This document shows, piece after piece, positions 36,401 through 44,230 of a stretch of DNA of 64,000 nucleotides (positions are counted from its first letter, which is position 1; each line of letters begins with the position of its first letter). The position numbers were made by a program, and so were the translations under genes. Under the pieces are notes generated by a model. It saw nothing but the letters and a program-made list of their open reading frames with translations, was not told where the DNA came from and made no database searches. The DNA is from Pseudoalteromonas luteoviolacea H33-S (lineage in GTDB: Bacteria; Pseudomonadota; Gammaproteobacteria; Enterobacterales; Alteromonadaceae), in NCBI RefSeq assembly GCF_001625695.1, contig NZ_AUXY01000071.1, positions 62,001 to 126,000 of the forward strand, in the 5' to 3' direction.

Positions 36401-37488
36401 AAGATGGTGAAGTACATCGCGCAGATAGTTTGGTTGATGTGCTAGATGATATAAGAGATTTTACCAATGTTAGCCTGACAGAGGCGCATTTCGTAGGGGC
36501 TTGGTCTCTTGGGTATGGTGAGGCAGAATACTATTATTTTTCCAAGCATCAAGATAAAGACGAATTTCTTTCTTGGTCAGAAGCTTATCAACTTGTCCTC
36601 AAAGAAAATGGAGAAGGTGAAATTCAAAATGACGGAAAGACCACATCGATCAATTGGTCTTGGCATGGTAACTATATTGAGATCGTGGAAAAGGATGGTT
36701 ACAACAATACCGTTCATATTTCTTTATTGAGTGAACTCGACGGCGGCTATCAGTTTAATGCTGATTTTGAGAATTTACCTTATTCTGCAACACTGAATAA
36801 CGGTGCAGGTGTCATGGTAAAACATCAGATACGCGCACCAGAAATTGCAAATACTGTAAGTGTTTGGCGTTTTAAAAATGGCCCAGAGCTAGAAGTTTTG
36901 GACGGGATGGAACTATATACAAATGGAGTTGCGAGAATGGGGGCGGCAGTCAGGTATAGCCACACTTATTTTGATGATAATAAGTTGTATCTGCAAGATT
37001 TTTGGAATGTTGAAACAAATCAAAGAGACACCAATTGCACTATTGAGCAACCTGAATGTGTTGAACAAGCATATCAGCGTATCACGCCACTTGCTCAGGG
37101 GGAGCGAACGTTATTTGCACTCTCAGCTATTAAAACCATTGATGGTCAAGCCGAATCTTCGAGGCTTAGGGTTATAGCGCGCGGTGGTGAGGGTAGTTTC
37201 ACACAATTTGAGCCGTTTATGTTGTCTAATTTCTCTTTATATGAAAGAGCCGGTGAAAATATATCCCATTGGAGGACGTGGTATTCCAATGGGATATATA
37301 AGATACTTACTCCGTATGGCGAGGGGGATACGCAAATAGATGAAGCAGGCCGTATTAAATATGGCTATCAAGGAGAATACTATTATATCCAGCTACTTGC
37401 AGCTTCAAGTGATGGTCTGAAGGTATGTCATTATGCTGAGAGTGATGCTTGCACAGAGGCAAACGAAACTTTCCTTAGCTATCAGTAG
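33460..37488 (+). CDS. Giant modular lipoprotein (PKD-like plus repeated beta modules)
   Basis: A 1342-residue lipoprotein with signal to lipobox LLMGC (Cys about 22), GGSSEE, then a Pro-rich linker with PTVPEPQ repeats. A PKD/cadherin-like domain follows (about 65-150; DIDGSIASYQWQ, FTVTVTDNHGATET), then a carboxypeptidase-regulatory-like module (VVQLQGLVTDQPIPDATVTATI, about 157-210). The rest carries several copies of a W-rich module with the pattern EDGTGxxxx…W.W…L.L (for example near FNEDGTGTIV, FEDGTANQDS, FFEDNSYLIQ, LKENGEGEIQ). No catalytic motif is recognised. It is probably a surface adhesin or binding protein. A strong terminator follows. Confidence 0.75.
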   Translation: MQLFSRISKGCLFSLTALLMGCGGSSEEPKPQSTSTETSMVTPQPTVPEPQPTVPEPQPIVPDNQKPTVGIEGEPSGQERQTLVLVANASDIDGSIASYQWQHNSELTISLTGVDSQKLEIITPDIQKDTDITFTVTVTDNHGATETATHSVTFERNEIVVQLQGLVTDQPIPDATVTATIGDEQFTATANAQGEYTLDIVVDESSQAALVELHAQGAGAQSRVEFVSQLPSMDVVVSKAGEDKVLLATELFGVNITNVTTAEYVQLSEHEGAFDSQAQFQDTLLLVDTTEKMKLATLIKALVDNNIELMPAQFSSTLSLARDSVGAEQLYSVLEMTHPELLTKASEELLKDTTLLPGFASELTGDYILTIPNNMHGLLANLSFNEDGTGTIVTVETSNFHWEKIGQVITLSFAEPVEVVPQGIQSDYGPSAKTVLNNLTLTLLEERSGLIISQVSYEYDLIIEFLPDPIRFNVDAFAHLLQTTSSAPLDEEAMVGVWHVQHHMLGHSFGEAVKLELFEDGTANQDSGNISWQWQLTETELVLESGNKKLTYQVLDHASGSFNTMVVGHLKETDSIINGAMFVKQQALSFDSFDFIGSWMSTNSQNASQQMLFFEDNSYLIQINYSNVWTLEQGKLELGAFFWNEENVNHCDTAQKSCQFRSSGVFELVGVFGNDIAVKHIQSTHHYGAEPEFQSYLKFFTVHTEDGQQLLNNLMPHGFTSMLYGQNDTLKFEMDCFNGPCHLVIEYKDIAYRVEDKGSYLVLSNDAGEQLLLSMRALSSTEFAVCIRFTSGQCDESNTAVFSSEGPELDFSVTIEGQGELITHTDKPRLGKLLSLTVEPGNGYVVSDISGCNGYFQKHSLRFEAYTPTMSCHIKAKFIKESDFIGQLRLLRKGFYAPEHFDIDVRPSGDGRVSRVNLYSNFTWQATEDGGITAQLTQPVKVSVDRLTDNSDIYYDVEITGFDLKNHAEGVEVTWHRQLSKDGEVHRADSLVDVLDDIRDFTNVSLTEAHFVGAWSLGYGEAEYYYFSKHQDKDEFLSWSEAYQLVLKENGEGEIQNDGKTTSINWSWHGNYIEIVEKDGYNNTVHISLLSELDGGYQFNADFENLPYSATLNNGAGVMVKHQIRAPEIANTVSVWRFKNGPELEVLDGMELYTNGVARMGAAVRYSHTYFDDNKLYLQDFWNVETNQRDTNCTIEQPECVEQAYQRITPLAQGERTLFALSAIKTIDGQAESSRLRVIARGGEGSFTQFEPFMLSNFSLYERAGENISHWRTWYSNGIYKILTPYGEGDTQIDEAGRIKYGYQGEYYYIQLLAASSDGLKVCHYAESDACTEANETFLSYQ
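33589..33650 (+). repeat. 21-bp in-frame tandem repeat
   Basis: CAGCCAACCGTACCAGAGCC(C) occurs twice exactly (33589-33609, 33610-33630) and a third time with changes. It encodes PTVPEPQ units in the linker behind the lipid anchor. Such a repeat can vary in copy number by slippage without breaking the frame. Confidence 0.85.
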
Positions 37489-37497
37489 TTAATGCTG

Positions 37498-37540
37498 AAC
37501 AGGCGGCTATGCTTTCAGTTGCCGCCTGTTTTGTTGTTTT
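37498..37540 (+). terminator. Intrinsic terminator after giant lipoprotein gene
   Basis: AACAGGCGGC pairs with GCCGCCTGTT over 10 bp around a 13-base loop. TTGTTGTTTTT follows. It is 10 bases beyond the stop codon. Confidence 0.88.
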
Positions 37541-37582
37541 TATATTCGTTTAATATAAAAATGGCAAGGAGCTGCTATCAAA

Positions 37583-39238
37583 TCACTTTTTCTTCCACTT
37601 AGCATTGTCGGGGAGTGATTTAGGTGGGACACGAACCTGTATCAGTGAAGGGCTGTCTAAGTTTTCAAGCGCGCCTAAAATTGCCTCGTTGAGCTCTTTA
37701 TAGGTATTGGCTTTCCAGCCTTTACAGCCGAATACATCGGCAAGTTTACAGTAATCCCACTGGTGTAAAATACATGATTCAAAGAATGGCTGATCGCTTG
37801 AGAATATTTCCGCATCATATAGCCACTGCTCTACACCATATACACCGTTGTCCATGACAAAAATAATTGGGTTGAGCTTAAACCTGGTTTGTGTGGATAA
37901 ACACTGTGGTGTCATTTGAAATCCACCATCTCCAGAGAATACAAACACACGCTGGTGGTCTTGTTTAGCAAGGCTCATGCCTGTTGCCGCTGGACCAATA
38001 TAGCCAATGGACGAGTAAGTCGGTTGGGCGACAAACCCTCTTGGTGTGCCGACTTTGAGCAGTAGGCTGCCAAAAAAGTTTAAGCTGGCGTCACTGCCGA
38101 TAAGTACGTTGTCGTTAATGTACTCTTTACTCTGGATAAAGTCATAAAAGCCTTGGTAGCTGATATCTCCACTAAATTGCTCGCTACTGTCTGGTGCTTC
38201 GCTTGGGATTGCACATGTAGACAAGTTTGAGAGTGGCTTTCGATTAAGTTCATCGATAAAGTTTGCCAGTGGTACTTGTGGTACAAAATAGGTCCCTAGC
38301 TTCACGGTATCCCATGAAATAAGCGCGGTTTTATCATAATTTACCGCTTGGCCCAGTGAGTTGATATCTGACAACCAAACACCTAAGCCTAAAATAAAGT
38401 CAGACTCATTGACTAATTTTTGGGTGACCTCAGAGGAGGCTTGACCATCAAAAACACCTGCAAAGAGCGGGTCGTTTTCGGAAAATACCGCTTTGCTAAT
38501 GAGCTCAGTCACATAAGGTAAGTTTAGTTTTCTGATTAAAGCATTGGCCTCCTCATGAAGGCCCATGCGGTCAACTTCAGCACCTAACCAAACAATTGGG
38601 CGCTCAGCTTGTGTTAAAGCTTGTCGAATTTTATCAATGGCTTGGTCTACATTGTCTTGCAGGGGGATAGGCGTAAGCGGTGTAAGCTTGCCTTGTGGCG
38701 CTGCACAAGGCTGTTCTACCATGTCTTCCAGTAGTTCTATGTAAGCGGGGCGTTTTTGTGAAATACACTCTGTTAATGCATAGTCTATCAATCTTGGCGC
38801 AAGTTCAGGGTTATCTATTTTGATTGCTGCTGCGGTGATATTTTTGTAGATATTTAAGTCGGTTTCGCCATCAATCATATGGTGGTACGTAAAGCCAGTT
38901 TGCTGGGCAGTGAGGCGCTTTTGTATGCTCGGAGCACCGTTGACCACAACCACCGGGATTCGCTCTGCATAGGATGCCGCAACTGCGTTTACCGCGCTGA
39001 GGGTACCGGCAGAATATGTAAAGCACATAGCGCCAATGCCTTTTAATCTGGCATAGCCATCGGCCGCATAACCTGCGTTAAGTTCGTTGACCTCTTCAAT
39101 TAGCTCGATACTGCTTGGCTCAATATGTTTGTTGATCCATTCAATGGTGTAGTCCCCTGCGATTGAAAATAAGTGACCTAGGCCAAGCTCTTCAAGTCTT
39201 TGAGTGAGGTACTGTCCTACTGTGTATTGTGTATCCAT
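37583..39238 (-). CDS. ThDP-dependent 2-oxo acid decarboxylase (pyruvate/indolepyruvate type)
   Basis: A 551-residue enzyme of the PDC/IPDC family that decarboxylates 2-oxo acids to aldehydes. The catalytic Glu is in EEVNELNAGYAADGYAR (about residue 44-60). The paired active-site His is in FTYHHMIDG, and the thiamine-diphosphate/Mg motif is GDGGFQMTPQ…NGVYGVE (GDG followed about 27 residues later by N). No signal peptide is present. It is read leftward and directly follows the MBL-fold gene (32-base gap). Substrate preference cannot be predicted; pyruvate, phenylpyruvate or indolepyruvate are all possible. It opens the accessory redox island. Confidence 0.85.
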   Translation of the reverse strand: MDTQYTVGQYLTQRLEELGLGHLFSIAGDYTIEWINKHIEPSSIELIEEVNELNAGYAADGYARLKGIGAMCFTYSAGTLSAVNAVAASYAERIPVVVVNGAPSIQKRLTAQQTGFTYHHMIDGETDLNIYKNITAAAIKIDNPELAPRLIDYALTECISQKRPAYIELLEDMVEQPCAAPQGKLTPLTPIPLQDNVDQAIDKIRQALTQAERPIVWLGAEVDRMGLHEEANALIRKLNLPYVTELISKAVFSENDPLFAGVFDGQASSEVTQKLVNESDFILGLGVWLSDINSLGQAVNYDKTALISWDTVKLGTYFVPQVPLANFIDELNRKPLSNLSTCAIPSEAPDSSEQFSGDISYQGFYDFIQSKEYINDNVLIGSDASLNFFGSLLLKVGTPRGFVAQPTYSSIGYIGPAATGMSLAKQDHQRVFVFSGDGGFQMTPQCLSTQTRFKLNPIIFVMDNGVYGVEQWLYDAEIFSSDQPFFESCILHQWDYCKLADVFGCKGWKANTYKELNEAILGALENLDSPSLIQVRVPPKSLPDNAKWKKK

Positions 39239-39270
39239 GCTGATCCACCTATCAATTTGGTTAGTGTTGA

Positions 39271-40101
39271 TTAATATTCGCTAGCGCCGTCAAAGAGTCG
39301 GGGTAGGTAAATGTCGAAAATGGCTGGACATTGCCTAGTCGGAAATTTGTTGAGCATAAACGCTTTAAATTCCTGATTTTTCAGGCCGTCAGCAATGGCT
39401 TGCTTAGCAGCAATCAGATACTTGAGGTTTTCCAGTACTTCATTTTTATCTGCAGGTGCGCCGTGCCCGGGTAAGAACAAGTCATAGTCAGATGTCAGCA
39501 TATCTTCATGTTGTTCCATCCAATGATCGAGATATTTAGTGAGATAAAGGTGCGTGCCGCTGTAAAGCAAGTCTTGGGCGATAAATATGCCAAGGTCTGG
39601 AAGTTTTAAGGTGATCCCATAGTCAATTTCCGTATCGACGATACGCTCGATGACGTATTTGACTCCATCGATGACCTCAATACCGGGGCTAACCGCATGT
39701 TGTGGGATAACGACTTTTTCTGGCGCGAGATCACCTAATTTACCCATATGATCTTCACGAGACTCTTCACCATGTACTTTTAAAAAATCGATGGTTTCCG
39801 GCAGCGTATATATTTCAATATCTGCAAATGCATCTCCAAGGCCAAACCAATGGTCAGGATGACGATGTGATAAATACAAACGCTCGATGGGCTTTTTTAA
39901 ACTGTCGGCGTATTCACGAAACTTTTTCGCATAGGGACTTAAAAACTGGCCATCAATCAGTACTAGGACATTTTCACTTTCAATAATGTGTGTTGCATTG
40001 GCAATATTATCTCCTTCGTATGAAGAGATGAAGGTGTGAATTTTCACATTGCCTGTGTGTTTAACAACAATTTTAATTGGGTTGGTAATAGGTATATTCA
40101 T
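39271..40101 (-). CDS. Metallo-beta-lactamase-fold hydrolase
   Basis: A 276-residue cytoplasmic MBL-fold protein. The metal motif is LSHRHPDHWFG (HxHxDH, about residues 82-92). Further ligands are plausible in LFLPGHGAP (His near residue 215) and in the FIAQDLLYSGTH segment. It starts at ATG 40101 (MNIPITN); the longer frame from 40146 adds a stretch with no ribosome-binding site. The fold covers glyoxalase II, lactonases and sulfatases, so the reaction is open. It sits between a GH15 gene and a ThDP decarboxylase, all read leftward, which suggests handling of a small acyl or lactone intermediate. Confidence 0.75.
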   Translation of the reverse strand: MNIPITNPIKIVVKHTGNVKIHTFISSYEGDNIANATHIIESENVLVLIDGQFLSPYAKKFREYADSLKKPIERLYLSHRHPDHWFGLGDAFADIEIYTLPETIDFLKVHGEESREDHMGKLGDLAPEKVVIPQHAVSPGIEVIDGVKYVIERIVDTEIDYGITLKLPDLGIFIAQDLLYSGTHLYLTKYLDHWMEQHEDMLTSDYDLFLPGHGAPADKNEVLENLKYLIAAKQAIADGLKNQEFKAFMLNKFPTRQCPAIFDIYLPRLFDGASEY

Positions 40102-40262
40102 AGCATTTACTCGCTGTGATAGATAAAGGAGACAAAGCACATGCACGGCGTGCTTTGTAACAGCTAAATAGATAAAGAGACGGTAGAAGGACTGGCCAAA
40201 GATAGCAGGTAAGACGATTGAAAAAGGCTTGTTTATAAGGTGATGTGACAGTAAACACAGAT

Positions 40263-40290
40263 ACTATGCGCAACTTTCGCTGCGCATAGT
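40263..40290. repeat. 10-bp-arm perfect inverted repeat
   Basis: ACTATGCGCA, an 8-base loop ACTTTCGC, TGCGCATAGT. It lies in the 338-base gap between the GH15 gene and the MBL gene. No T-run follows in either direction, so it may be an RNA hairpin in the operon messenger or an operator rather than a terminator. Apart from this and the hairpin at 40403, the gap (40102-40439) shows nothing. Confidence 0.6.
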
Positions 40291-40402
40291 GTGGGTAAGG
40301 TTGTTGTGTTTTTACCATATCAACATCCGCTGTTACTGTGTGCCACATCCTAAAAGCACTATTATTTGCTTTTGGCCAAGTACGGTTTAATAAACTCTAA
40401 TA

Positions 40403-40431
40403 ACGACCGTAACCTTAGTGCTTGCGGTCGT
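40403..40431 (-). terminator. Weak hairpin after GH15 gene
   Basis: ACGACCG and CGGTCGT pair over 7 bp around a 15-base loop, 8 bases beyond the GH15 stop. Only TATTAGAGTTT follows on the minus strand, so termination would be partial. Confidence 0.35.
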
Positions 40432-40439
40432 CGGTGATT

Positions 40440-41876
40440 TCAAATCTTTAACGCATTGCGTAAATCAATGGCGATGGCTACGGATACATAGCTCCAAGTT
40501 AGGTGCTCAGCACTGGTCATGTAGCCGTCGTAGCGACTAAATTGCTCCGACAATGACGTATGCTCTCCTGCGTGGATCTGTATGCGGCGAAGATACGCGT
40601 CTCCAAGCGCTTTTAAGCCAGAGATAATGGACTTGAATGTTTTGGTTCTGTTACTGAAGCATTCGCCCACCTCAAGCTGGCATTTGGGGTCGACCAGTTT
40701 CACAGCCAAATTCAATTGGCCGAGGTTATATTTGTTGATTTCAATATTTTTTTGCTCAGCAAATAGGGCTGCTGCTTTGTAGCAAATACTGCTCAAAGAG
40801 GCGGTACACAAGAACCAAGGGTTACCTTGCCCAAGTGGCCCACTGCCTGCGTATTTATCCTCTGGATAGCGTCCTATCCCTGGTGCGACAGGGTCGCCAG
40901 ATGTGGTGTGCTCTATGGCATTGATCAGATAAAGTAGGTCAAAAGCTTGGTGGAGTGCATAGGCGGTTGCCAGTACTTTATCTTCATGTGGGTTTAGGAA
41001 AGGGTGGGTGTCTGACAGTGCTTGGCAAATACCTAAAGTTGTCGCAACATCAAGATTTGACGACTTGTAATCTAGCCCGCCAACACGGTTTAGTGTAGTT
41101 AGAAAATAGCCCTGTTCCTCACTCCAAAAATCATCTATTGAACTTTCAATTAAAGCCGCCTGCTGGTTATAGTAATCAGCCGCACCTGGGTCATTAAGCT
41201 TATTCGCTAAATCAGCGCCTTCGCGCAGCGCCGTGCGTTGTAGCAGTCGAGTATAAAAATGGGTGCCATCGACTTCTTCCCACAGATCAAAGCAAGGGTC
41301 CTGCCAGTGGTTCGCAACAAAATCTAAATCCGCTTTGATGATGCTAAATGAAGGCTCTTTTGAGTCGTATAAAGTGCCTGTGACATAGCCTTTTTCGCCA
41401 TTCTTTAACAAGGTATTTGCCCAGCGAGTGATGGTGAGCGCACGTTGCGCTGGGCCGTCATTTTGTGGTCTGCCCCAGGGTCCGTTGAACGCTTGCCCTG
41501 TGACGTAAAACTTGGGTTCGCCCAAGCTATTACTGACAGTTGGTGTTGTTTGGTTTATTTTGGTGAACTCGACATAGTCAATCATCATGTCGTAGTAGTT
41601 ATCTTTAAAATTTCTATGATCAAGGCCATTGAGCTTGGCAATTTCGCTCATTGTTCGTGCCGCATCTCTTACCCAGTGGTAGTAATAGTTTGGGTTGGTT
41701 CGTGAGGGAGAGGCAAGTACAGCTCCACGCTCTCCATCGTCGGGTGAAATATTCGCAATCATTCTATCTAGCACATGCTGCCTTGCCACTTTTGCCCACT
41801 TTTCAAGTGGTTGTGCATCAATATCCGCTGGATATTCTTGCTCTGATTTGAGTACCGTGTTCGTTTGAGTTGTCAT
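40440..41876 (-). CDS. GH15 glucoamylase-like glycoside hydrolase (cytoplasmic)
   Basis: A 478-residue (alpha/alpha)6-barrel enzyme of family GH15, which removes alpha-linked glucose from chain ends. Catalytic regions are seen: WVRDAARTM in the first motif, the general acid in FDLWEEVDGTHFYTRLLQR (about residue 205), and the general base in TSLSEQFSRYDG, followed by AEHLTWSYVSV. There is no starch-binding domain and no signal peptide, so the substrate is probably an intracellular oligosaccharide or glycoside. ATG 41876 with GGA upstream is the best start. Longer frames to 42017 add sequence unlike the family. It is divergent from the GMC gene set. Confidence 0.85.
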   Translation of the reverse strand: MTTQTNTVLKSEQEYPADIDAQPLEKWAKVARQHVLDRMIANISPDDGERGAVLASPSRTNPNYYYHWVRDAARTMSEIAKLNGLDHRNFKDNYYDMMIDYVEFTKINQTTPTVSNSLGEPKFYVTGQAFNGPWGRPQNDGPAQRALTITRWANTLLKNGEKGYVTGTLYDSKEPSFSIIKADLDFVANHWQDPCFDLWEEVDGTHFYTRLLQRTALREGADLANKLNDPGAADYYNQQAALIESSIDDFWSEEQGYFLTTLNRVGGLDYKSSNLDVATTLGICQALSDTHPFLNPHEDKVLATAYALHQAFDLLYLINAIEHTTSGDPVAPGIGRYPEDKYAGSGPLGQGNPWFLCTASLSSICYKAAALFAEQKNIEINKYNLGQLNLAVKLVDPKCQLEVGECFSNRTKTFKSIISGLKALGDAYLRRIQIHAGEHTSLSEQFSRYDGYMTSAEHLTWSYVSVAIAIDLRNALKI

Positions 41877-42310
41877 AAGTGTTCCAAGAGTAAAGGTGTC
41901 AATTGTCTCGGAATGTCGGTGTGAGAAATCAAACATACAACCAAGTTCATTCACTAACTGTCTCACATTAGCAATCCGTTGTAGTCGCACTGAGTGCATC
42001 AGAAAGTATATACACAAAAAACAGCCACACGCTTAAATATTTCGATTTATTTAACAAGTCATTAATTTGGTTGGGGAAACTAAAACGTAGCTATGAAAGG
42101 CTAGTTTCAAGATGGTTGATTTTGAGTTTTTATACTTATTTTCTTATTTTGTCTACATAAACATCGAATTTAGGAACCTAATTCTGTTATATCCATGCCG
42201 GAGTTTTTTCGGGTACTTATTTTATAATTGCCATTTTGTAATATCTGCTACACTGATTTTTAGCTTGAATGTTAATGCTGTTGTTAATGGAATAAGATGG
42301 GGACACTTGA
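41877..42310. other. Divergent promoter region of the redox island
   Basis: 434 AT-rich bases between the leftward GH15 gene and the rightward GMC gene. Both promoters should lie here. TGTGAGAAATCAAACA (41921-41936) has one good CRP half-site (TGTGA) but a poor second half. A frame from 42112 runs into the GMC gene, lacks a ribosome-binding site and is not taken as a gene. Confidence 0.4.
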
Positions 42311-44230
42311 ATGAGTGAATCAAATTCAACAATAGAGCAAGTAACACCTGAGCAAGCAATTCAAAATTCGAATGACGGTAAATATGATGCAGTGATCGTT
42401 GGCTCAGGGATTAGCGGTGCGATTGCCGCGAAAGAACTCACTTCTAGAGGGTATCAAGTACTCGTGCTTGAAGCTGCGCCCGCAAAAAGCTTAAGTTATG
42501 ACGGCTTCAAGGAGTATGTATCTAATTATTATGTCAACGCGTCAAAAGATAATAACGCGCCATATCCTGATAACCCTAATGCACCTATGCCTAGGTCGAC
42601 TGATGTTCGCAAGCTATGCTTGGGTCAAATGGATACCCAAGGGTACATGGTACAAAATGGGCCTTTGGCACTAGATAGCACCTACACGCGGGTAACGGGT
42701 GGCACAACGATGCACTGGGAAGCCAAAATTCTGCGCATGTTACCAGATGATTTTAAAATCAAAACCCACTATGGCGTTGGGTTAGATTGGCCCATCAGTT
42801 ATGATGACTTGATGCCCTTTTACCGCATGGCTGAACGTGAAATTGGCGTATCTGCTAATGTTGAGGAGCAAGGCTTTTACGGGCTTAAGTACGAACCTGG
42901 TTACGTATATCCAATGCATGGGTTGCCGGCCTCTTATCTTGATCAAGTGGTGGGCAAAGGCATTGACGGGGCAGAGTTTGAGCTTGCAGGCGAAGTACAC
43001 ACGGTAAAAGTGCGCCCGTTTCCACAAGGTCGAAATGGCATTCCTAATGCGGATTATCAAAACGGTGCGGGGTTTAATCCTGTCGGAGCTGTGGGCGCAG
43101 TGCAGAGTGAGCAAGGCGGGCGCTGCCAAGGTAATAACAACTGTGTGCCAATATGTCCTGTACAAGCCAAATATGACGCACGTAAAACTTTATACAGCGC
43201 AGCGCAAACAGGCAATCTTGATTTTTTACCACAAACTGTTGCCAGCAAAGTCTTTGTCGATGGATGTACTGATCAAGTCAGCCATATTGAATTTAAGCAC
43301 TATACCAAGCCCTCTTCGCCTGAGCATACGACAGGCAATATCACAGCAAAAACCTTTATTTTGGCGACCAACGCGGTAGAAAACGCCCGACTCATGCTCG
43401 CGTCTGATTTACCCAGCTCGAGCGGGTTAATGGGTAAAAATTTAATGGACCATACTTATTTGCTCGCTTGGGGTTTGTTGCCAGAAGCAGCAGGCACAAT
43501 GAGAGGGACAAAATGCACCTCTGGCATTGCGGACTTTAGATATGGACAAAGCAGAGCTAAGCAAGCGCCTTTCGGTGTAGACATTCATAATGATGGTTGG
43601 GGCTGGGCAACGGGCTCGCCTTTTTCTGATATCGAAGAGTTAGTCGACACTGAAAACAAATTTGGTAAGGCACTTCGCCAAAGTACCGTTGAGAGAATAT
43701 CAAATCAATTGCTGTTTGCTTATATGGTCGAGCAGCCAGCAGATGAGAGCAACCGCATTACGGTTGACCCCGAATATACAGATGCGCTCGGTAACATGCG
43801 CCCAATCGTCAATTATAACTTGTCTGATTACTCCAAAGCGGGCATTGCTTACGCACGTGAAACGTCAAAGGTATTCTTTCAGCGCCTTGGTGCACAGGAC
43901 TTTTCAAGTTATTCGTTGCTTGATTATGGCTCGTTCAATTACCAAGGTGAGAGTTATTACTTCCGTGGTGGCAATCACTTTTCCGGCACGCATGTTATGG
44001 GTACCTCTGCCAAAAACTCTGTGGTGAATGAATATCAGCAATCATGGGATCACAGTAATTTATACCTGATTGGCTCTGGCAGTATGCCAAGCATTGGTAC
44101 GTCTAATACTACTCTGACACTTGCAGCGCTTTGCTTTAAAACCACTGAGCATATTTTGGCACATTTGAGCAGTTATCCCGTGAATGTCGTAGCTGATGAT
44201 GCCTTTAAACTGGCTAAAGGAGCGCGCTAA
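42311..44230 (+). CDS. GMC-family FAD-dependent oxidoreductase (sorbitol/gluconate dehydrogenase type)
   Basis: A 639-residue flavoprotein. The FAD-binding motif is DAVIVGSGISGAIAAKEL near residue 30, ending in LVLEA. A Cys-rich segment GRCQGNNNCVPICPVQAKYDA is typical of membrane-linked sugar or polyol dehydrogenases. The C-terminal active-site region has GNHFSGTHVMGTSAKNSVV and GSMPSIGTSNTTLTLAAL. There is no Tat or Sec signal, unlike many periplasmic relatives. It is the first of five tightly linked rightward genes and overlaps the next by one base (TAATG). Function is probably oxidation of a sugar, polyol or related alcohol, with the small subunit encoded two genes on. Exact substrate unknown. 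Confidence 0.85.
   Translation: MSESNSTIEQVTPEQAIQNSNDGKYDAVIVGSGISGAIAAKELTSRGYQVLVLEAAPAKSLSYDGFKEYVSNYYVNASKDNNAPYPDNPNAPMPRSTDVRKLCLGQMDTQGYMVQNGPLALDSTYTRVTGGTTMHWEAKILRMLPDDFKIKTHYGVGLDWPISYDDLMPFYRMAEREIGVSANVEEQGFYGLKYEPGYVYPMHGLPASYLDQVVGKGIDGAEFELAGEVHTVKVRPFPQGRNGIPNADYQNGAGFNPVGAVGAVQSEQGGRCQGNNNCVPICPVQAKYDARKTLYSAAQTGNLDFLPQTVASKVFVDGCTDQVSHIEFKHYTKPSSPEHTTGNITAKTFILATNAVENARLMLASDLPSSSGLMGKNLMDHTYLLAWGLLPEAAGTMRGTKCTSGIADFRYGQSRAKQAPFGVDIHNDGWGWATGSPFSDIEELVDTENKFGKALRQSTVERISNQLLFAYMVEQPADESNRITVDPEYTDALGNMRPIVNYNLSDYSKAGIAYARETSKVFFQRLGAQDFSSYSLLDYGSFNYQGESYYFRGGNHFSGTHVMGTSAKNSVVNEYQQSWDHSNLYLIGSGSMPSIGTSNTTLTLAALCFKTTEHILAHLSSYPVNVVADDAFKLAKGAR

Noticed and set aside
40073..40348. 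91-codon minus-strand frame between GH15 and MBL genes
   Set aside because: It overlaps the MBL gene in another frame, includes the palindrome and has no protein-like features or ribosome-binding site.
41921..41936. CRP-like site in the GH15/GMC promoter region
   Set aside because: Only one half (TGTGA) matches; the second half is poor, so it is noted in the region entry but not called.
42112..42318. 68-codon plus-strand frame upstream of the GMC gene
   Set aside because: It is AT-rich and hydrophobic by base composition, has no ribosome-binding site and overlaps the GMC start.
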